64,000 nt of DNA, taken from contig NZ_SEWG01000002.1 of NCBI RefSeq assembly GCF_004168255.1, positions 496,001 to 560,000 on the forward strand, read 5' to 3'. The first letter of the stretch is position 1; each line of letters starts with the position of its first letter. Source of the DNA: Mucilaginibacter terrigena (GTDB taxonomy: Bacteria; Bacteroidota; Bacteroidia; Sphingobacteriales; Sphingobacteriaceae). This document shows, piece after piece, positions 17,576 to 24,235 of this stretch. The notes below the pieces were generated by a model. The model was given only the letters and a program-made list of their open reading frames with translations, was not told where the DNA came from and searched no databases. Both the position numbers and the translations under genes were made by a program.

Positions 17576-18232
17576 ATGACGCGGGTTAAGAAAAGTTTAT
17601 TTAAACGCCTATACTTTCCGGGGATGATTAGCCTCATATGCTTGCCGTTGCTTTGTATTTGTTATTTTGCATACCAGGGACAGTTTCAGAAATGGGCTGC
17701 TATTGATATGCATTGGTTTAATGATACTACTATTGAAAAGTGGAATAAGCATTTTGAGTCTAAAATCAATATCAGGGCCTTTGATAATTACCCCAATTTT
17801 TATATAACCGGAAATGAGAATAATAATAGAGTTGTAGTGCAAGAGGTGCAAGACATTTGTAAACAGATGATCAGGAATAAAGAATATGGGAAAGGTGTCA
17901 CGGTTAATTTTACCGGTAAATCTAAATATCGCGACCTGGTTAATATAATTGACGCCGCTTATAGCTTAAAGGAAATAGGTTTTATCCCTTATAATGACAA
18001 AGTGTTTATTACTGTGCCAAAGCCATATAAGCCAGAAACTGGAGTAATGACTATAGATGAGGGTGGCTTAATCATGTGTGGGACTGTCACATTGAATAAT
18101 GAACCTTCATTATTCAATAAGATAATCAGTTTTTTAAAGCCGTATTATATTTTTTGGCCTTCAATTATTCCCTTTTTGTTGATGTTATTTTTTGCTTTCA
18201 GAAGGCAATTCAAAATTCATCCTTCTAACTAA
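17576..18232 (+). CDS. Hypothetical protein with two membrane helices
   Basis: The 218-residue product has one helix near the N-terminus (about 15-34) and one near the C-terminus (about 187-208), with a soluble loop between. Part of the loop (KGVTVNFTGKSKYRDLVNIIDAAYSL, about residues 103-128) is faintly reminiscent of the C-terminal ExbD domain, but the topology differs and I would not assign it. A+T-rich codon use is a little higher than in the neighbours. Its stop overlaps the convergent ABC gene by 8 bp. Confidence 0.5.
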   Translation: MTRVKKSLFKRLYFPGMISLICLPLLCICYFAYQGQFQKWAAIDMHWFNDTTIEKWNKHFESKINIRAFDNYPNFYITGNENNNRVVVQEVQDICKQMIRNKEYGKGVTVNFTGKSKYRDLVNIIDAAYSLKEIGFIPYNDKVFITVPKPYKPETGVMTIDEGGLIMCGTVTLNNEPSLFNKIISFLKPYYIFWPSIIPFLLMLFFAFRRQFKIHPSN

Positions 18233-19727
18233 CCACTTCCCCCTTATCCAACCTCAACACCTTATCCACGCTATCCGGTATCTCGTGCTGGTAGTGGGTA
18301 ACATATATCAGGGTTACGGTGCTTATGCCGCAAATGGCATCAACCACGGCCTTAAAATGCTGTTGCTGGTGGTCGTCCAGTCCCTGGCAGGGTTCGTCAA
18401 ATATAAGTAGTGCAGGGTTTTTAATTAAGGCGCGGGCCAGCAGGCACAGGCGCTGCGCGCTGGCAGGTATATTTTTAAGTAGCTGGCGGGCGTATTTGTC
18501 TATCTCCAGGGCTTTCATCCAGTTAAGCGCCAGGTCGGCTTTGGCTTTGCTGCTTGGGCGGAACAAGCCCAGCGTATCGTAAAAGCCGCTTTCAATAACC
18601 TGCAGGCAGGAGTTATCCGTAGGGAAGTACTGGTAAAGCTCGGGCGATACAAAGCCTATCTTGCTTTTAATATCCCAGATGCTTTCGCCGGTGCCGCGCT
18701 TTTTATCAAACAGTACGATGTTATTGGCGTATGCCTGTGGGTTATCGCCGTTAATTAAGCTCAGCAGGGTTGATTTACCCGCGCCGTTAGGGCCAAGCAA
18801 TGCCCAGCGCTCGCCGGGGTTTATATGCCAGTTCACTTTGTTAAGGATGGTTTTATCACCGTATTGGATATGCACATCGCGCATGCTTACTATTTGCTTG
18901 TAACTATGGTTTACTGCCGATGTATTTAATAACTGCTTTAGCGCCGCGGTATCAACAGTTGTTTTTTCTGCCGATTGATGCCCGCTCGTTTCAAACTCCT
19001 GCTTTGTTAGGCTTTGGCTGATAGCGCCATTATCTAACACAGCAACGTTGGTTATACAATCGGGGATCTCGAATGCAGGTGTGGCCATCATGATACTGAT
19101 GCCCGACGCCGAAACCTCATTCAGCAAAACATTAAAGGCTTTACGTGTAGCTACATCCAGCCCCGTCATGGGGTTATCCAGTAATAGTATCAGCGGGTTT
19201 TTAAGCAGGGCGGCGGCAATCATCAGGCGTTTGGTTTCGCCGTTTGATAATTTAATGGTTTGCTTGTCGCACAGTTCTGTAAGGTTTAATGCAGCAATGG
19301 TTTTATCAAATGTCCAGTAAGGTGGTTTATGCTGATTAACCTTTACAGTTTGCAGGTATTGGCGTACGGTGAGGGTGTTTTCCGAGTCGGACGAGTTGTA
19401 ACGTTGCTGGTAATAAAAATCGGAAGTGTTGGAAAGGGTTTTAAAATGATGCCTGGCCCCTGCAAAGGCTATAAAGCGATGGAATGTAAGTAAGTCATCG
19501 GTGGGTGGGGCCTTATACACATCATCCATAAAACCATAGGTGATGCTGCCACCATTTATACCCACATTACTGGCAATAGCTTGTAGCAAAACGCTTTTAC
19601 CCGAGCCGCTTTTGCCCGCTAAGGCCCAGTTTTGCCCCTGCTGTAACGTAAAGCTTAAATTGCTGAACAACAATATGTTGGGGAATTTTACAGATACTTT
19701 ATCAAGGGTTATTAAAGGTGGCTTCAT
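18225..19727 (-). CDS. Two-domain ABC ATPase, ModF/PhrA-like
   Basis: The 500-residue soluble protein carries two ABC domains. Domain 1 has Walker A GKSGSGKS (38-45), signature LSNGETKR, and a Walker B-like LILLLDNPMTGLD in which the catalytic Glu after the Asp is Asn. Domain 2 has Walker A GPNGAGKS, a degenerate signature region IPASAQRL in place of LSxGQ, and Walker B LLIFDEPCQGLD. No membrane segments are present. The architecture matches E. coli ModF and its relatives, ABC proteins without known transport role. It overlaps the stop of the convergent membrane-protein gene by 8 bp. Confidence 0.75.
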   Translation of the reverse strand: MKPPLITLDKVSVKFPNILLFSNLSFTLQQGQNWALAGKSGSGKSVLLQAIASNVGINGGSITYGFMDDVYKAPPTDDLLTFHRFIAFAGARHHFKTLSNTSDFYYQQRYNSSDSENTLTVRQYLQTVKVNQHKPPYWTFDKTIAALNLTELCDKQTIKLSNGETKRLMIAAALLKNPLILLLDNPMTGLDVATRKAFNVLLNEVSASGISIMMATPAFEIPDCITNVAVLDNGAISQSLTKQEFETSGHQSAEKTTVDTAALKQLLNTSAVNHSYKQIVSMRDVHIQYGDKTILNKVNWHINPGERWALLGPNGAGKSTLLSLINGDNPQAYANNIVLFDKKRGTGESIWDIKSKIGFVSPELYQYFPTDNSCLQVIESGFYDTLGLFRPSSKAKADLALNWMKALEIDKYARQLLKNIPASAQRLCLLARALIKNPALLIFDEPCQGLDDHQQQHFKAVVDAICGISTVTLIYVTHYQHEIPDSVDKVLRLDKGEVVS

Positions 19728-19952
19728 AGGGCAGCGAATTTACACATCAGCCTTAAATAATTAGGCTTTAAGTTATGTTTCTGTTCAAAATGCTTATAGT
19801 TATCCACTTCGTAACTTTTTTATTAACTTATCAACATTCCTTGCATTTTTTAAAAAACAATTTTTAGATTTAGACAACCTGAATGAAGAATAGCGATTTG
19901 AGCTAAGCAAAGAATAAATTAGTTTTAATTATTATCCCCCAAATAATTTACT

Positions 19953-20090
19953 ATGGAACTATTGTTAGTTGCTGTTGAAACTCTTGTACCAATGAGCCTG
20001 TTGGCAATCTTTATTGTATTGATTGCTGTACAATTTTTACCAAACGAGAACACAGAAACAGAAGAATCTGATTCAAATCTGTTGCTGTAA
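19953..20090 (+). CDS. Small single-helix membrane protein (45 aa)
   Basis: ATG at 19953 opens a 45-residue frame: a leucine/valine-rich membrane helix over about residues 3-29, then a hydrophilic acidic tail (NENTETEESDSNLLL). It is too short for length-based gene finding. Support comes from the clean helix-plus-tail pattern, the in-frame start close behind an A/T-rich leader, and the neighbouring small lipoprotein on the same strand. A chance ORF cannot be excluded. Confidence 0.4.
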   Translation: MELLLVAVETLVPMSLLAIFIVLIAVQFLPNENTETEESDSNLLL

Positions 20091-20147
20091 CACTCGGGTC
20101 TGATTATTGTAATAAGATTTACATCATAAATCTTACAATGATCTACC

Positions 20148-20315
20148 ATGAGAAAAATTAACTTATTATTAATCGCTTTGGCAATGGTTGCCTTTAGCGG
20201 ATGTTCTGTTATCGGCGGTATTTTTAAAGCCGGCGCTGCCGTAGGCGTTATAGCCGTAATTGTCGTCATCCTTATAATCATCTGGATAATATCCGCGTTC
20301 AGAGGAAGGTCGTAA
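20148..20315 (+). CDS. Small lipoprotein with glycine-rich membrane helix (55 aa)
   Basis: This 55-residue frame encodes a signal peptide with lipobox FSGC (cysteine 19), a glycine/alanine segment SVIGGIFKAGAAVG, a strongly hydrophobic helix of Val and Ile, and a basic end FRGRS. The CxxIGGIFKAGxxVG pattern recurs in tiny Bacteroidota proteins that databases often mislabel as phosphatidate cytidylyltransferase; that label has no basis here. Dual anchoring by lipid and helix is inference. It is followed by an A/T-rich terminator. Confidence 0.75.
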   Translation: MRKINLLLIALAMVAFSGCSVIGGIFKAGAAVGVIAVIVVILIIIWIISAFRGRS

Positions 20316-20338
20316 CCTTTGAATAGTACAACGCATTT

Positions 20339-20373
20339 AAATATTGTTTTTTAGTTAAAACAATATTTTTTTT
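20339..20373 (+). terminator. Terminator after the 55-aa lipoprotein
   Basis: AAATATTGTTTT (20339-20350) pairs with AAAACAATATTT (20357-20368) over a six-base loop, followed by more T residues. The stem is 12 bp but A/T-rich. Confidence 0.7.
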
Positions 20374-20449
20374 GTGCCTTTTTTTTGCAAAACCCTAATA
20401 CATCAAAGGGATTTGATTTGGGGGCGGCGGGCCTATTTTTAAAGGCCCC

Positions 20450-20887
20450 TTAGCGGGTGATGATCATTTCCTTAACTTTCCAGCTGTTACGGTTGGCCCA
20501 ATCGCCACCGGTATAGGATAGCTTTATTTCCCAGGTAGATTTTACCATTTTGCCTGTACTATCCTGCGCGTCTACATACGAAGATATATTATAACTGTTA
20601 AGCGCGGTATCAATAGCCGACTGAAAATTATTTTTAGGGAAACTTGCGGTACGGGGTTGGCGCAGCTTATCGGTTACAAAAACCTGGGCTATGGCAAACG
20701 CTTCTTTTGCGTTTGGCTTACGGTTTACGTGTACGCGCCTGTTTTGCAATACCCGCAACATTACCACAAAAAATAATAATGCGAATAATATACTGAATAT
20801 GGTAGCTATCCTGATGCGTGGATGGTGGCGCCAGTGGGTGTTCTTTTTATCTTCTTCGCTAAGGTTTTTCCACTCGGAGTATTTCAT
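20450..20887 (-). CDS. Hypothetical single-pass membrane protein
   Basis: The 145-residue product has a polar, basic N-terminus with KYSEWKNLSEEDKK, a helix at about 30-48, and an extracytoplasmic domain with a KLRQPRTASFP segment and an alternating beta pattern to the end. Hydrophilic tryptophan motifs (STWEIKLSYTGGDW) suggest a small beta domain. I do not recognise a family. The start is ATG 20887; a TTG at 20905 would add six residues. It lies just beyond the terminator of the lipoprotein array and has no sign of the array's promoter motif. Confidence 0.6.
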   Translation of the reverse strand: MKYSEWKNLSEEDKKNTHWRHHPRIRIATIFSILFALLFFVVMLRVLQNRRVHVNRKPNAKEAFAIAQVFVTDKLRQPRTASFPKNNFQSAIDTALNSYNISSYVDAQDSTGKMVKSTWEIKLSYTGGDWANRNSWKVKEMIITR

Positions 20888-20950
20888 GTGCGGGTGTTTC
20901 ACCAATAAACAAAATTGCGGGCGAATGTTTTGGGCAAAATAAAAGGCACA

Positions 20951-20979
20951 AAAAAACGCCCCTGGTAAACCGGGGGCGC
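20951..20979 (-). terminator. Terminator after lipoprotein 1 of the array
   Basis: On the minus strand, GCGCCCCCGG, a TTTA loop and CCAGGGGCG are followed by a run of T (plus-strand A run at 20951-20956). Confidence 0.8.
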
Positions 20980-20998
20980 TTCTTGTAAAAAAAATGTA

Positions 20999-21205
20999 TT
21001 ACATTTTTTTAGCTGAGTCCATTTTAGCTGAATCTGTAGTAGCAGCTGAGTCCATTTTAGCTGAATCTGTAGTAGCAGCAGAATCCATTTTAGCTGAGTC
21101 CATTTTAGCTGAATCTGCAGCAGAAGATGAACCAGAACCTTTACAAGCAGCAGCTGAAACAGCGATAGCCAAAGCTAAGAATGCGATTTTGAAAGAATTT
21201 TTCAT
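20999..21205 (-). CDS. Repeat lipoprotein 1 (DSAKM type)
   Basis: This 68-residue lipoprotein has a signal peptide MKNSFKIAFLALAIAVSAAA and C21 as lipidation site. The mature part is a linker KGSGSSSAA and then repeats of DSAKM and DSAATT to the end. It has no globular domain: the tail is hydrophilic and likely extended or helical, tethered to a membrane. Signal peptide and linker are almost identical to lipoprotein 2, and closely related to 3, so the array arose by duplication. Upstream is GGGTTAC-N15-GTATTAA, shared with two sister genes and the ECF sigma gene. Start chosen at the conserved MKNSF; an upstream ATG at 21274 precedes the promoter. Confidence 0.75.
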   Translation of the reverse strand: MKNSFKIAFLALAIAVSAAACKGSGSSSAADSAKMDSAKMDSAATTDSAKMDSAATTDSAKMDSAKKM

Positions 21206-21243
21206 TGTTTGTTTTTTTAAGTGATTTAATAGTTTTTCGATAG

Positions 21244-21272
21244 TTAATACCCAAAACAAAAAAAGGTAACCC
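21244..21272 (-). promoter_or_regulatory. Putative ECF-type promoter of lipoprotein 1
   Basis: Minus strand GGGTTAC (21272-21266), 15-bp spacer, GTATTAA (21250-21244), 38 nt before the start codon. The -35-like word also forms one arm of an inverted repeat with GGTTACC at 21294-21300. Confidence 0.65.
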
Positions 21273-21307
21273 ACTTTTTTTTAAAAAAATGCAGGTTACC
21301 TTTTTAA
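21261..21307. repeat. Inverted repeat AAAAGGTAACC...GGTTACCTTTT
   Basis: AAAAGGTAACCCAC (21261-21274) is matched by the inverse GCAGGTTACCTTTTT (21291-21305) around an A/T spacer. It lies between lipoproteins 1 and 2 and may act as a terminator for gene 2, an operator, or both. Confidence 0.6.
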
Positions 21308-21368
21308 AAAATTAAAAAACTTAAAAAATTACAATGTAATCCTTTAATATTTAACGGGTTGCGTTAAA

Positions 21369-21575
21369 TTATTTTTTTGTTGAATCAGCAGCAGTAGAAT
21401 CAACTTTAGCAGTAGAATCAACTTTAACTGTAGAATCAACTTTAACAGTTGAGTCAACTTTAACTGTAGTATCAGCAGCAGAATCAGCTGAAGATGCAGA
21501 ACCAGAACCTTTACAAGCAGCAGCTGAAACAGCGATAGCTAAAGCTAAAAATGCGATTTTGAATGAATTTTTCAT
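21369..21575 (-). CDS. Repeat lipoprotein 2 (VDSTVK type)
   Basis: This 68-residue lipoprotein has the same first 25 residues as lipoprotein 1 (signal peptide, C21, KGSGS). The mature tail is then a run of VDSTVK/VDSTAK hexapeptides ending ADSTKK. The DNA repeats every 18 bp (GTAGAATCAACTTTAACT-like on the plus strand), so repeat number could change by slippage. The change of repeat type behind an identical signal peptide suggests that tail chemistry (Asp/Ser/Lys, no hydrophobics) matters more than sequence. Promoter motif at 21620-21648. Confidence 0.75.
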   Translation of the reverse strand: MKNSFKIAFLALAIAVSAAACKGSGSASSADSAADTTVKVDSTVKVDSTVKVDSTAKVDSTAADSTKK

Positions 21576-21619
21576 TTTGTGTTGTTAAATTATTATTAGT
21601 ATTTATTCGTATTAGTTGT

Positions 21620-21648
21620 TTAATACTCCAATTTTTAAAAGGTAACCC
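21620..21648 (-). promoter_or_regulatory. Putative ECF-type promoter of lipoprotein 2
   Basis: Minus strand GGGTTAC (21648-21642), 15-bp spacer, GTATTAA (21626-21620), 44 nt before the start codon. Confidence 0.7.
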
Positions 21649-21658
21649 TTAAATTGAA

Positions 21659-21850
21659 TTATTTTTTTACGCTATCTTTTTTTGTTGAATCAACAACGGT
21701 AGAGTCAACTTTAACTGTAGAGTCAACTTTTACGGTTGAGTCTACCTTTACAGTAGTATCAGAACCGTTGGTAGCTTTTTTGCTTTCGCAAGCGGTAGCA
21801 GTAACAGCAAGGGCTAAAGCTAAAAATGCAATTTTGAATGAATTTTTCAT
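21659..21850 (-). CDS. Repeat lipoprotein 3 (VDSTVK type)
   Basis: This 63-residue lipoprotein has a signal peptide MKNSFKIAFLALALAVTATA, C21, linker ESKKATNGSD, then about five copies of a VDSTVK-like unit and a basic end KKDSVKK. It is closest to lipoprotein 2 in the tail and to both in the signal peptide. Like its sisters it is separate from the next gene by its own promoter motif (21886-21914), so the array is probably not one operon but parallel units under one sigma factor. Start at ATG 21850. Confidence 0.75.
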   Translation of the reverse strand: MKNSFKIAFLALALAVTATACESKKATNGSDTTVKVDSTVKVDSTVKVDSTVVDSTKKDSVKK

Positions 21851-21885
21851 GTTTTGTTTGTTATTATTTAATGGTTTTGTGATGG

Positions 21886-21914
21886 TTAATATCAAAAACC
21901 TAAAAAGGTAACCC
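21886..21914 (-). promoter_or_regulatory. Putative ECF-type promoter of lipoprotein 3
   Basis: Minus strand GGGTTAC (21914-21908), 15-bp spacer, ATATTAA (21892-21886), 35 nt before the start codon. Confidence 0.65.
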
Positions 21915-21921
21915 TTTTAAT

Positions 21922-21952
21922 AAAAAAGATCCCGGCTTTTTAGGACGGGATC
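21922..21952 (-). terminator. Terminator after lipoprotein 4
   Basis: On the minus strand GATCCCG and CGGGATC form a 7-bp stem around TCCTAAAAAGC and are followed by TTTTTTATT. Confidence 0.8.
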
Positions 21953-21978
21953 TGTTGGTTTTGCCTGCTTTATGGTTG

Positions 21979-22194
21979 TTAGTCTTTTTTTACCGTGTCG
22001 GTACCGCCCGATCCGGATTTATCTAAACCGGTATCAATTGCGTTTGGCGACCCGTTTTTGCCGGCTGTGGTATCCATATTTGCCGAATCTACCCTGGTGC
22101 TGTCCGGCACATGGGTAGAGTTGTTGCCACTGCAGGCTGCAAGGCTTATCATAATGGTTAAGGCTATAAAGCCTGTTTTAAATAAATTTTTCAT
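21979..22194 (-). CDS. Repeat lipoprotein 4 (divergent member)
   Basis: This 71-residue lipoprotein has a signal peptide MKNLFKTGFIALTIMISLAA and C21. The mature part SGNNSTHVPDSTRVDSANMDTT keeps the DST/DSA theme but without regular repeats, and ends in a glycine/serine stretch and DTVKKD. It is the oldest-looking member of the array and sits head-to-head with the sigma gene (170 bp between starts). I do not find the GGGTTAC-N15-RTATTAA motif upstream, so its control may differ. Confidence 0.7.
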   Translation of the reverse strand: MKNLFKTGFIALTIMISLAACSGNNSTHVPDSTRVDSANMDTTAGKNGSPNAIDTGLDKSGSGGTDTVKKD

Positions 22195-22331
22195 AGTTTA
22201 TTAGTATTGATGCATTTAAGCAAACTCAAATTTAATGCCGTGTTATCCTAACAATTATTTCCCGATATTGCGGCATATGTGAACGTGCGCGGTAAAAATA
22301 TTGCCTGCAGCAAAAAATAAATCATATTGTT

Positions 22332-22360
22332 GGGTTACAATTCAGTATAAAAAGTATTAA
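22332..22360 (+). promoter_or_regulatory. Putative autoregulatory ECF promoter of the sigma gene
   Basis: GGGTTAC (22332-22338), 15-bp spacer, GTATTAA (22354-22360), the same two words and spacing as before three of the lipoprotein genes. It ends 3 nt before the first GTG, so transcription would start at about 22366 and the second GTG (22382) becomes a candidate start. Confidence 0.7.
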
Positions 22361-22363
22361 GTA

Positions 22364-22930
22364 GTGAATAATCAGTTAAATGTGGAAATACCATCGGATA
22401 GTGAAGTGATCATTGGGATACTTAATAACTCCGATAGTGTTTTAAAAAAGTTATACCTGGCATACTTCCCGATGGTTTTGCAGCTTGTCATCAGCAATAA
22501 TGGCGACGAGGACGAGGCCAAAGATATTTACCAGGAAGCGATAATAGTTCTTTACAATAAGGTTAAGCGGGGCGATTTTGAGCTGAGCAGCAAATTAAAA
22601 ACCTACATATACTCGATATGCAGGCGTTTATGGCTAAAACGTCTTAAACAATTGAACAGGTACGGCGGCGATATCAAAGATATGCAGGAGTACCTGCCGG
22701 TTGAGGATGAGGTAGAAATGCACGATGAGCGCGATATACAGCTTAATAAAATGGGCGATGCGTTAAAATTGCTTGGCGAACCCTGCAAAACCATTATGGA
22801 GGATTTTTATATGCATAACAGATCGATGCAGGATATTTGCGAACGGTTTGGGTACACAAATGCTGATAACGCGAAAACGCAGAAATACAAATGTCTGCAA
22901 AGGCTGAAAAAGCTATTTTTTCAGCAGTAA
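22364..22930 (+). CDS. ECF-type RNA polymerase sigma factor
   Basis: The 188-residue protein has sigma region 2 (about 20-95, with DEDEAKDIYQEAIIVLYNKV and the LKTYIYSICRRLWL segment) and region 4 (about 125-188, with a helix-turn-helix in MQDICERFGYTNADNAKTQKYK). Regions 1 and 3 are absent, which defines the ECF group. The start is GTG at 22364 or, judging by the promoter position, GTG at 22382. It is followed after 18 bp by a membrane anti-sigma-like/protease fusion, its likely regulator. The shared upstream motif suggests it controls itself and the lipoprotein array. Confidence 0.9.
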   Translation: MNNQLNVEIPSDSEVIIGILNNSDSVLKKLYLAYFPMVLQLVISNNGDEDEAKDIYQEAIIVLYNKVKRGDFELSSKLKTYIYSICRRLWLKRLKQLNRYGGDIKDMQEYLPVEDEVEMHDERDIQLNKMGDALKLLGEPCKTIMEDFYMHNRSMQDICERFGYTNADNAKTQKYKCLQRLKKLFFQQ

Positions 22931-22948
22931 TTAAGAAGGGGCGATAAT

Positions 22949-24052
22949 ATGAAAGATAACCAACTTTTAGAAATGATTGATAGCTACCTGAGCGGCGAAA
23001 TGCCTGCCGGGGAACGTGCTCAGTTTGATGCATTACGTAAAAAGGATGCAACTATTGATGCCAAAATAACCGAGCATAAGCATTTTACAGGCTTGTTAAA
23101 GCAATACAACGAGCGTTTAAGCCTGCAAAGCCGCCTGGACGAGATCCACGAGGAAATTGATGTGCATACGCTGAAGGAAGACCTGATGGCGCATCCGTCA
23201 TGGGTGGTGCAAATGTGGCGTAACCATCATTCAAAAATATCGGTAGCGGCATCTGTTGCTATTTTGGCTGTACTAACTATCCTGTATTTTACCGGCGACC
23301 TGAGTAACCGCGACCCGCGTTTCCAGCAGTTGAAACAAGAGGTTGACCGTGTAAAAAACGAACAACGTAAGCTTGGCGATAAAACAGATGATATCATAAA
23401 ATCGGGCAAAGCAACCGGGCCGGCTATTTCTGCCAAGTTTAGGGGTACCGGTTTCGCGCTTACGGGTAATGGGTATATTGTAACCAACAGCCATGTTATT
23501 AATGGTGCCGATTCTGTTTACGTGCAAAACAACGAAGGTGAATCATTCCATACCAAAGTGGTTTATACCGATCCATTGTATGATGTTGCCATCCTTCAAA
23601 TAAACGACCCGGCCTTTAAAAACCTGGGTGCTGTTCCTTATAGCTTCAAAAAAGGTAAAAGCGATTTAGGGGAAGCGGTTTATACCTTAGGTTACCCAGG
23701 CGATGACCTTAAATTTGGCCCCGGCGCTTTAACGGCGGGTACAGGTTTTCATGGCGATTCGACCGAGTATGAATTGTACATCCCGGTTAACCCCGGCAAT
23801 AGCGGTGGCCCGTTAATGGACGAAAAAGGAAATGTTATTGGTGTAATTACCGGCAAGCAAACCCAGGCATCGGGCGTAGCATTCGCGGTAAAATCAAACT
23901 ACCTGCTTAAAGCTATCCAAAGCATCCCTGCCGACTCGTTAAACAAAACGCTTACGCTTAACACCAAAAACACCTTAACCAGTTTAAGCCGTACACAGCA
24001 AATTAAAAAACTGCGCAACTACGTGTTTATTGTAAAGGTTTACAACCAGTAA
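22949..24052 (+). CDS. Membrane protein with anti-sigma-like N-terminus and trypsin-like protease domain
   Basis: This 367-residue protein has a cytoplasmic helical N-terminus (1-90) with the LLEMIDSYLSGEMPAGERAQF opening common in Bacteroidota anti-sigma and regulatory proteins (no zinc-binding HxxxCxxC), one membrane helix (97-115), a coiled-coil stem (123-150) and a periplasmic S1C-type protease domain. The catalytic triad is H182 (TNSHVI), D212 (LYDVAIL) and S285 (GNSGGP). There is no PDZ domain. It follows the ECF sigma gene by 18 bp. The inference is that the N-terminus binds the sigma factor and the protease domain senses or cleaves something in the periplasm, perhaps itself. Confidence 0.85.
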   Translation: MKDNQLLEMIDSYLSGEMPAGERAQFDALRKKDATIDAKITEHKHFTGLLKQYNERLSLQSRLDEIHEEIDVHTLKEDLMAHPSWVVQMWRNHHSKISVAASVAILAVLTILYFTGDLSNRDPRFQQLKQEVDRVKNEQRKLGDKTDDIIKSGKATGPAISAKFRGTGFALTGNGYIVTNSHVINGADSVYVQNNEGESFHTKVVYTDPLYDVAILQINDPAFKNLGAVPYSFKKGKSDLGEAVYTLGYPGDDLKFGPGALTAGTGFHGDSTEYELYIPVNPGNSGGPLMDEKGNVIGVITGKQTQASGVAFAVKSNYLLKAIQSIPADSLNKTLTLNTKNTLTSLSRTQQIKKLRNYVFIVKVYNQ

Positions 24053-24077
24053 AAAATCAACAATTTAAATATCCGAA

Positions 24078-24109
24078 GAGGGATGCAAGAAATTGCCTCC
24101 CTTTTTTTA
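24078..24109 (+). terminator. Terminator after the sigma-protease operon
   Basis: AGGGATGCA (24079-24087) and TGCCTCCCT (24094-24102) form a stem with one mismatch, followed by seven T. Confidence 0.85.
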
Positions 24110-24132
24110 TGATCGGCGGAATTAAAACAACC

Positions 24133-24227
24133 TGTCATGCTGAACGTAGTGAAGCATCTATTCGCCACTATGTTTTACGGTAATGCACAGTTCGCTATCA
24201 GATCCTTCGCTATCGCTCAGGATGACA
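24133..24227. repeat. REP-like repeat family A, copy 1
   Basis: Ends TGTCATGCTGA and TCAGGATGACA are imperfect inverse complements; inside lie GAACGTAGTGAAGCATCT and GATCCTTCGCT. Nearly the same 95-bp sequence occurs at 44102-44197 and 44314-44409. It lies immediately downstream of nuoD. Confidence 0.85.
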
Positions 24228-24235
24228 AATAAGAC

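Noticed and set aside
17576..18232. Assignment of the 218-aa membrane protein as ExbD
   Set aside because: Only a short loop resembles ExbD; the second helix near the C-terminus and missing exbB neighbour argue against it.
19925..20281. 118-residue minus-strand frame over the two small membrane ORFs
   Set aside because: Ile/Thr-rich product is the complement of hydrophobic helices; the plus-strand frames carry signal peptide and lipobox.
20148..20315. Phosphatidate cytidylyltransferase label for the 55-aa protein
   Set aside because: Far too short and lacking any enzyme motif; the name is a propagated database error in similar small proteins.
21291..21307. Plus-strand GGTTACC as a fifth sigma target promoter
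   Set aside because: No GTATTAA-like word follows at 15 bp and no plus-strand gene lies downstream; it is better explained as the second arm of an inverted repeat.
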